Of a stretch of 53,623 nucleotides of DNA, positions 50,021 to 53,623 are shown in pieces. The stretch is from Pseudomonadales bacterium (GTDB lineage: Bacteria > Pseudomonadota > Gammaproteobacteria > Pseudomonadales > Azotimanducaceae): NCBI GenBank assembly GCA_028280225.1, contig JANQMF010000219.1, positions 1 through 53,623 on the forward strand. Direction: 5' to 3'. Positions within the stretch are counted from its first letter, which is position 1; each line of letters starts with the position of its first letter. The notes under the pieces were generated by a model. The model had not been told where the DNA came from. It did not search any database and saw nothing but the letters and a program-made list of their open reading frames with translations. A program made the translations under genes and the position numbers.

Positions 50021-51571
50021 ATGGAACAGTCGATGCACAGTGCAGCCTATGGTGAATCCAGGCAGAAAACCCGCGTTGGTTTTATGCTCCTGGTCTGTGC
50101 TTTGTCCCTGGTGTTTTTCTGGCCCGCGGTTGAAATTGTACTATCCCGGTGGTTGAACTTTGCCGGTGGTTACAGTCACGGTTTTCTGGTGCTGGCATTG
50201 GTCGGCCACGCGCTTTGGGAAGACCGCCACGAACTCTTTGTGGATCCGGACGACAAGCCCGTCACCTGGTTCTGGTTAACCGCCTTGTCAGGCATGTCCT
50301 TTGTCTGGATGATCGCCTGGGCGGGCGCTTTGTCCATGCCCCAGGTATTGTTATTGGCTGGCATGATCGTGGCGCAGGTTGGGGCGTTATTTGGTCTGCG
50401 GCGAATTTTCAAGCTACTGCCTTACCTGTTTGTACTTGCCTTTGCCTTGCCCATCTGGGATCCCCTGTCACCCCACCTGCAATACCTTGCTGTTGATGCC
50501 AGCAAGTTCATTTTGGATTATTTAACCCCGTTGACGGTCTATGTTGATCAAACCTTCATCTTTACACCCACCATGACCTTTGAGGTGGCACCAAGTTGCA
50601 GCGGCTTGGGCCTGCTGATCGTCACGCTTTGCCTGCTGTCCTATGTCGGTCTGATGAATCGGCCTAAGTTATGGGTTTCGGTGGCGCTGCTGGCCATAGG
50701 TGTTGGGCTGGGTCTGATCATTAACTGGATACGCATTGTGCTCATTGTCATGATCGGCGATGCCTACGGCCCGGAAAACTTCATTATCAAAGACCATGTG
50801 TGGTTCGGCTGGGTGGTCTTTCTTGTTATCGGCGTACCGGTCTTCCTGTTGCTGCTGAAGCTGGTACCCCAGGCGCAAACGTCTACACAAGAGCAGACGG
50901 ATGTAAACAAAGCAACCCCAGCCGCTAAGCTGGGGATTGTGGCCGCCAGCTTCCTCATCCCCATGGTAGGCTATACCCTGGCCCAAGGTGCCAAGGTGGA
51001 AATTGCCGAAGACAGTGTGGCTCAGGCCCATCAGCTCAATGCCGGCCAAGTGGCGAGCGGGGTGAGCACAATCAGGATTGATGAATTACCCTGGGCGCCA
51101 AGTTACGAAAATGCCACCTCCCAACAGGCTTATCAACTCAACGCTACCCAGACGGAAAGGCCGGGTGAGTTTTTCTACTTTGCCCGATTTGCAGAACAAA
51201 CACCATTCAGCGAACTTGTCAGCCGGGACAACCAGATCACCCAGGACAGTTGGCAGCACACCACCACACAGACGGTGCTGGCCGGACAGGCCAATCTGGA
51301 AGTTCGCCGCAATCGGGTACTGAGCGATGATGTAGTTGCTGAAACCCTGGTGCTCAGTTATTGGTATGACATTGGCGGCGCGGTTGCCTTGACACAAATG
51401 GACGCCAAACTGCTGCAGATTGTTAAAAAGTTTGACCGCCGCACAGATGCAACCGTGTTTATTCTCGGGGGCCTTTGCCGACAAAAACAAGAATGTGACG
51501 CCCTGCGCGAACAAATATTGCATCTTACAAAGGAATATCAGAGCTTGATGTATTCAGCCTTGCAGGGTTAA
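50021..51571 (+). CDS. xrtA: Exosortase A (XrtA) fused to an EpsI domain
   Basis: 516 residues. Eight or so membrane segments in 1-285 form the exosortase. The triad is visible: Cys193 in 'VAPSCSGLGLL', Arg238 in 'INWIRIVLIVMIGD', and His259 in 'IKDHVWFGWVVF'. After one more membrane segment (~303-322), a periplasmic EpsI domain runs to the end ('FFYFARFAEQTPFSELVSRDNQ', 'ETLVLSYWYDIGG'). XrtA cuts and anchors PEP-CTERM proteins at the inner membrane before they reach the cell surface. EpsI domains often occur next to it and their role is not settled. No PEP-CTERM substrate is seen within the window. The next gene is 46 bp away. Confidence 0.95.
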   Translation: MEQSMHSAAYGESRQKTRVGFMLLVCALSLVFFWPAVEIVLSRWLNFAGGYSHGFLVLALVGHALWEDRHELFVDPDDKPVTWFWLTALSGMSFVWMIAWAGALSMPQVLLLAGMIVAQVGALFGLRRIFKLLPYLFVLAFALPIWDPLSPHLQYLAVDASKFILDYLTPLTVYVDQTFIFTPTMTFEVAPSCSGLGLLIVTLCLLSYVGLMNRPKLWVSVALLAIGVGLGLIINWIRIVLIVMIGDAYGPENFIIKDHVWFGWVVFLVIGVPVFLLLLKLVPQAQTSTQEQTDVNKATPAAKLGIVAASFLIPMVGYTLAQGAKVEIAEDSVAQAHQLNAGQVASGVSTIRIDELPWAPSYENATSQQAYQLNATQTERPGEFFYFARFAEQTPFSELVSRDNQITQDSWQHTTTQTVLAGQANLEVRRNRVLSDDVVAETLVLSYWYDIGGAVALTQMDAKLLQIVKKFDRRTDATVFILGGLCRQKQECDALREQILHLTKEYQSLMYSALQG

Positions 51572-51617
51572 CCCGCAGGCAAGCTGTACTCGACATATTA
51601 TAAGGACTTTAACCCGT

Positions 51618-52727
51618 ATGAATTCTGCCCCGGTAAAAATTACCTATCTGGACAATGCAGCCCTGGACCACTGTTCGTATTTTCTGACCGGACTTTTGGA
51701 CAATGCGGCACAGTATGGCTATCGGCTGGAGATCCAGAAAAACGGCTACGAGAAGCACTTTCCCGGATTACCGCCGGAGCTGGCCCGGGCGAATCCCATT
51801 TTCTACGCCGAGGATGGTGATGATGCTTACTACTTTTGCTTCGACGGTTATGACATGGCGGACCGGATTGCCATTGAAATTCTGGAAAAAGTACGTTTCT
51901 TTTTCAAAACTAACTACGATGCCGCCAGCGTAGAAAAAGTGGTAGAGGATCCGCTGTTGCGTCAGCGTGTTATCCCATCCCACCCGTTTTTTAACGTTAA
52001 GCTACCCTTTTTCCTGCGTTTTCAACACGCCAGCACACCGTTATACCGGACTGTAATGGACGAGTTTTCTTCCTGGAAACATCTGCGTCATTGGGGAGGC
52101 TACTGGCGGCGCAGCGATACCATCGATTATTTGCGTGGCTTAAGGACAGATCATAAACAACATGACGTTTATTTTGTTGTGCCGTATTACCCTAAGTTTC
52201 ATCATACAAGTAACGAATTCAGATATGAGATCATGGCGCGCTTCACGGAAGCCAAGGGCATCAATGCCAAGGTCGGATTTTACGCCCCGGAGGTGCCGGG
52301 GAAATTTGCCAAGTTTTACACCAAGCGCACGTCACGGTCCGAACACCTGCAAAATATTGCCGGTTCCCGCATTTCCATTTATGCGCGTGGCCCCCACGAC
52401 TGTTTGTCTTTTAAATTGGGCGAACAGCTTTGTCTGGGCTCGGTAGTGGTGGGGCAACCTATCAGAAGAACCAAGGAACTGCTTGGGGGGTTGCCGGAAT
52501 TTGATATCCAATATGCCCACGAAACCCCGGCAGAAATTGTTGAGGCCGCTATTGAATTGTTAAACAATCCGCAACGGCTGGAAGCAGTCAGACAGTCGAA
52601 TATGGCAACGTTTGACAAATATATTTGCCCCAGCGCCCTGATTGGCCGTGCGCTGAATTTTATGTTTGCACGGGAACTCAACTCAACCGCCAATGGTCAA
52701 ATAGCGCGCGAACAACTGTCTTCCTGA
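51618..52727 (+). CDS. Glycosyltransferase-like protein of the XrtA cluster
   Basis: 369 residues, no membrane segment or signal. The C-terminal half ('GSRISIYARGPHDCLSFKLGEQLCLGSVVVGQPIRRTKELLGG' region, then 'TPAEIVEAAIELLNNPQRL') is laid out like the donor domain of GT-B or exostosin-type transferases, where a Glu in 'KLGEQL' would contact the sugar nucleotide. The N-terminal half has 'DNAALDHCSYFLTGLLDNAAQYGY'. I cannot name the family. The position after xrtA suggests a role in EPS or in glycan modification of the exported proteins. Confidence 0.65.
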   Translation: MNSAPVKITYLDNAALDHCSYFLTGLLDNAAQYGYRLEIQKNGYEKHFPGLPPELARANPIFYAEDGDDAYYFCFDGYDMADRIAIEILEKVRFFFKTNYDAASVEKVVEDPLLRQRVIPSHPFFNVKLPFFLRFQHASTPLYRTVMDEFSSWKHLRHWGGYWRRSDTIDYLRGLRTDHKQHDVYFVVPYYPKFHHTSNEFRYEIMARFTEAKGINAKVGFYAPEVPGKFAKFYTKRTSRSEHLQNIAGSRISIYARGPHDCLSFKLGEQLCLGSVVVGQPIRRTKELLGGLPEFDIQYAHETPAEIVEAAIELLNNPQRLEAVRQSNMATFDKYICPSALIGRALNFMFARELNSTANGQIAREQLSS

Positions 52728-53101
52728 TTCTCAAAAACCTGGACTAAGTACACTGCAAAATGTGACCGGATACACAGCCTGCTTAAAAGGCTGCCGATCC
52801 GTTGCCCATCCATTGCCCCATCAAGGTACCTGTATTGAGGTATTGGCGGTGGTGATGAGATGGGTTTCAACTTATGCACCTTCACGGGCGTTTATTTTTT
52901 AAGTTCGTCACATTTGCGGCACAATTGCATTGGAAGACGGTCCGCGCGCGCGTATCGTTGATTACCGAGAGATAGAGAAGCAAACGCTTCGAGAGACATA
53001 ACGGTCACGTAGGATTGGCAACCGGGATTTTGTTGGCCTAAAAGACACGATCACAACTGCTGTACCTAAAAGCCGTAGTACCACACATGACGGAGTAAGT
53101 T
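52728..53101. other. Long leader of the secreted protein gene
   Basis: About 375 bp with no credible gene. It holds a short IR TACCT-GTATTG-AGGTA at 52827-52842 and GAAGC-AAAC-GCTTC at 52977-52990. A further palindromic stretch (TGTACC...GTAGTACC) lies around 53060-53080. A structured 5' leader is plausible. I compared it by eye with c-di-GMP-I riboswitch landmarks and did not find them. Confidence 0.35.
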
Positions 53102-53623
53102 ATGATCCCAGAACTAAGACACACCTTTGCGCCGCGGGGGACTGCGGGCAAAACCATTGAGGGGGGACTTTTCAAGTTCTTCGTCTTAGTCTCAGTATGT
53201 ATATTCGGCGGGCACTATGCTCATGCCACGCAACCCTTGCCACCAACCATTTGTCTGGGCGGCTGTTCCGCCAATGTTGACGCTGTTGATCTTGAAACCA
53301 CCAGTGCACGTTTTATCGGTGCCGGTGGCAGTAACGCCAACGACGGACGAAGCCATGCCACCCGCTGGGCAAATACCGCCCCGGCAAAAAACCTGCCACA
53401 AGGCACCGATGTTTATCTGCTGGCTGGTTTGGACAACGGCAAACGCACCTGGAGTGTCAACTGGAGCGGTACCAGCCAAGATCCGGTGGTTGTGGGGTGT
53501 TACTACCTGGACCAGGCCAACGGCAACCAGGCCACCTCCTGCAGTGAGGGTAACCAGGCGTTCAGCCAGCCCAAGCCTACCATCCGAGGCACTTACGAAG
53601 CAGGCTGCCGGCAAAACAGAACT
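53102..53623 (+). CDS. Secreted protein, N-terminal part (runs off the window)
   Basis: 174 codons from ATG 53102, with CGGAGTAAG just upstream, open to the last base. Residues ~23-42 are a signal peptide core ('FFVLVSVCIFGGHYAHA') cut near 'AHA'. The mature part has cysteines in 'ICLGGC', then 'FIGAGGSNANDGRSHATRWANT', 'VYLLAGLDNG' and 'PVVVGCYYLD'. The phrase 'GGSNANDG' followed by a 'VYLLAG' strand is common at the start of right-handed beta-helix proteins such as polysaccharide lyases or epimerases. That is an inference. The C-terminus, which could carry a PEP-CTERM signal for XrtA, lies outside the window. An opposite-strand frame of 140 codons covers it but is less plausible. Confidence 0.7.
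   Translation, partial: MIPELRHTFAPRGTAGKTIEGGLFKFFVLVSVCIFGGHYAHATQPLPPTICLGGCSANVDAVDLETTSARFIGAGGSNANDGRSHATRWANTAPAKNLPQGTDVYLLAGLDNGKRTWSVNWSGTSQDPVVVGCYYLDQANGNQATSCSEGNQAFSQPKPTIRGTYEAGCRQNRT

Noticed and set aside
52928-53101. c-di-GMP riboswitch ahead of the secreted protein
   Set aside because: The region has some GC-rich stems but not the conserved GEMM-I segments around the ligand pocket, as far as can be judged by eye.

Overview
The window looks like a chromosomal piece of a marine-type gammaproteobacterium. The evidence is a gammaproteobacterial-style HemF, a PdsS/PdsR-type two-component pair known mainly from marine proteobacteria, an XrtA (exosortase A) exopolysaccharide locus, and moderate GC with short intergenic gaps. 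No rRNA, tRNA, CRISPR array or intact insertion sequence was seen.

Layout. 1-2304: the end of a DinG/XPD-type helicase and pyruvate kinase. 2428-6843: a tight three-gene signalling module made of a secreted MORN-repeat protein, a membrane eukaryotic-type Ser/Thr kinase with a periplasmic TPR-like half, and a tail-anchored protein with two clear and one degenerate FHA domains. It is followed by an MBL-fold hydrolase. 7908-10795 (minus): a histidine kinase and response regulator of the 'proteobacterial dedicated sortase' type, with no sortase gene in the window. 11064-13999: an NAD-flavoured cluster with a small unknown protein, PnuC, a NadR-like kinase, a choline/thiamine-kinase-like phosphotransferase and a sirtuin. 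14065-24511: housekeeping and accessory metabolism, including a DsbA-fold isomerase, an anchored propeller, a CPT-like kinase, a Sfp/EntD-type phosphopantetheinyl transferase, a CNT transporter, a lone ExbD, an SMP-30 family protein, a BON lipoprotein, HemF and two acyl-CoA dehydrogenases.

24773-53623 is one long XrtA-type exopolysaccharide (EPS) region. It holds a priming sugar transferase, two sulfotransferases, a serine-acetyltransferase-like hexapeptide protein, an FkbH-like protein with its own acyl carrier protein, a PglK-like ABC flippase and four GT4 glycosyltransferases. It also holds a Gfo/Idh/MocA oxidoreductase, a Wzy-like polymerase, a Wza-type exporter, an outer-membrane barrel, a chain-length determinant, a tyrosine autokinase and an ExeA-like ATPase. 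The last part has a FemAB/GNAT protein, a GH43-like propeller protein, an XrtA-EpsI fusion, another glycosyltransferase-like gene and the start of a secreted protein that runs off the window.

Working model (inference): the locus builds a lipid-linked repeat that is flipped by an ABC transporter instead of Wzx, polymerised by Wzy and exported through Wza/Wzc. The polymer is probably decorated with sulfate and with an acyl or glyceryl group carried on a dedicated ACP. The phosphopantetheinyl transferase about 13 kb upstream could activate that ACP. The leader ahead of the priming transferase carries two strong inverted repeats and a sigma-54-like site, so the locus is probably under dedicated control. 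A degraded HEPN-domain gene lies between the two halves of the XrtA cluster.
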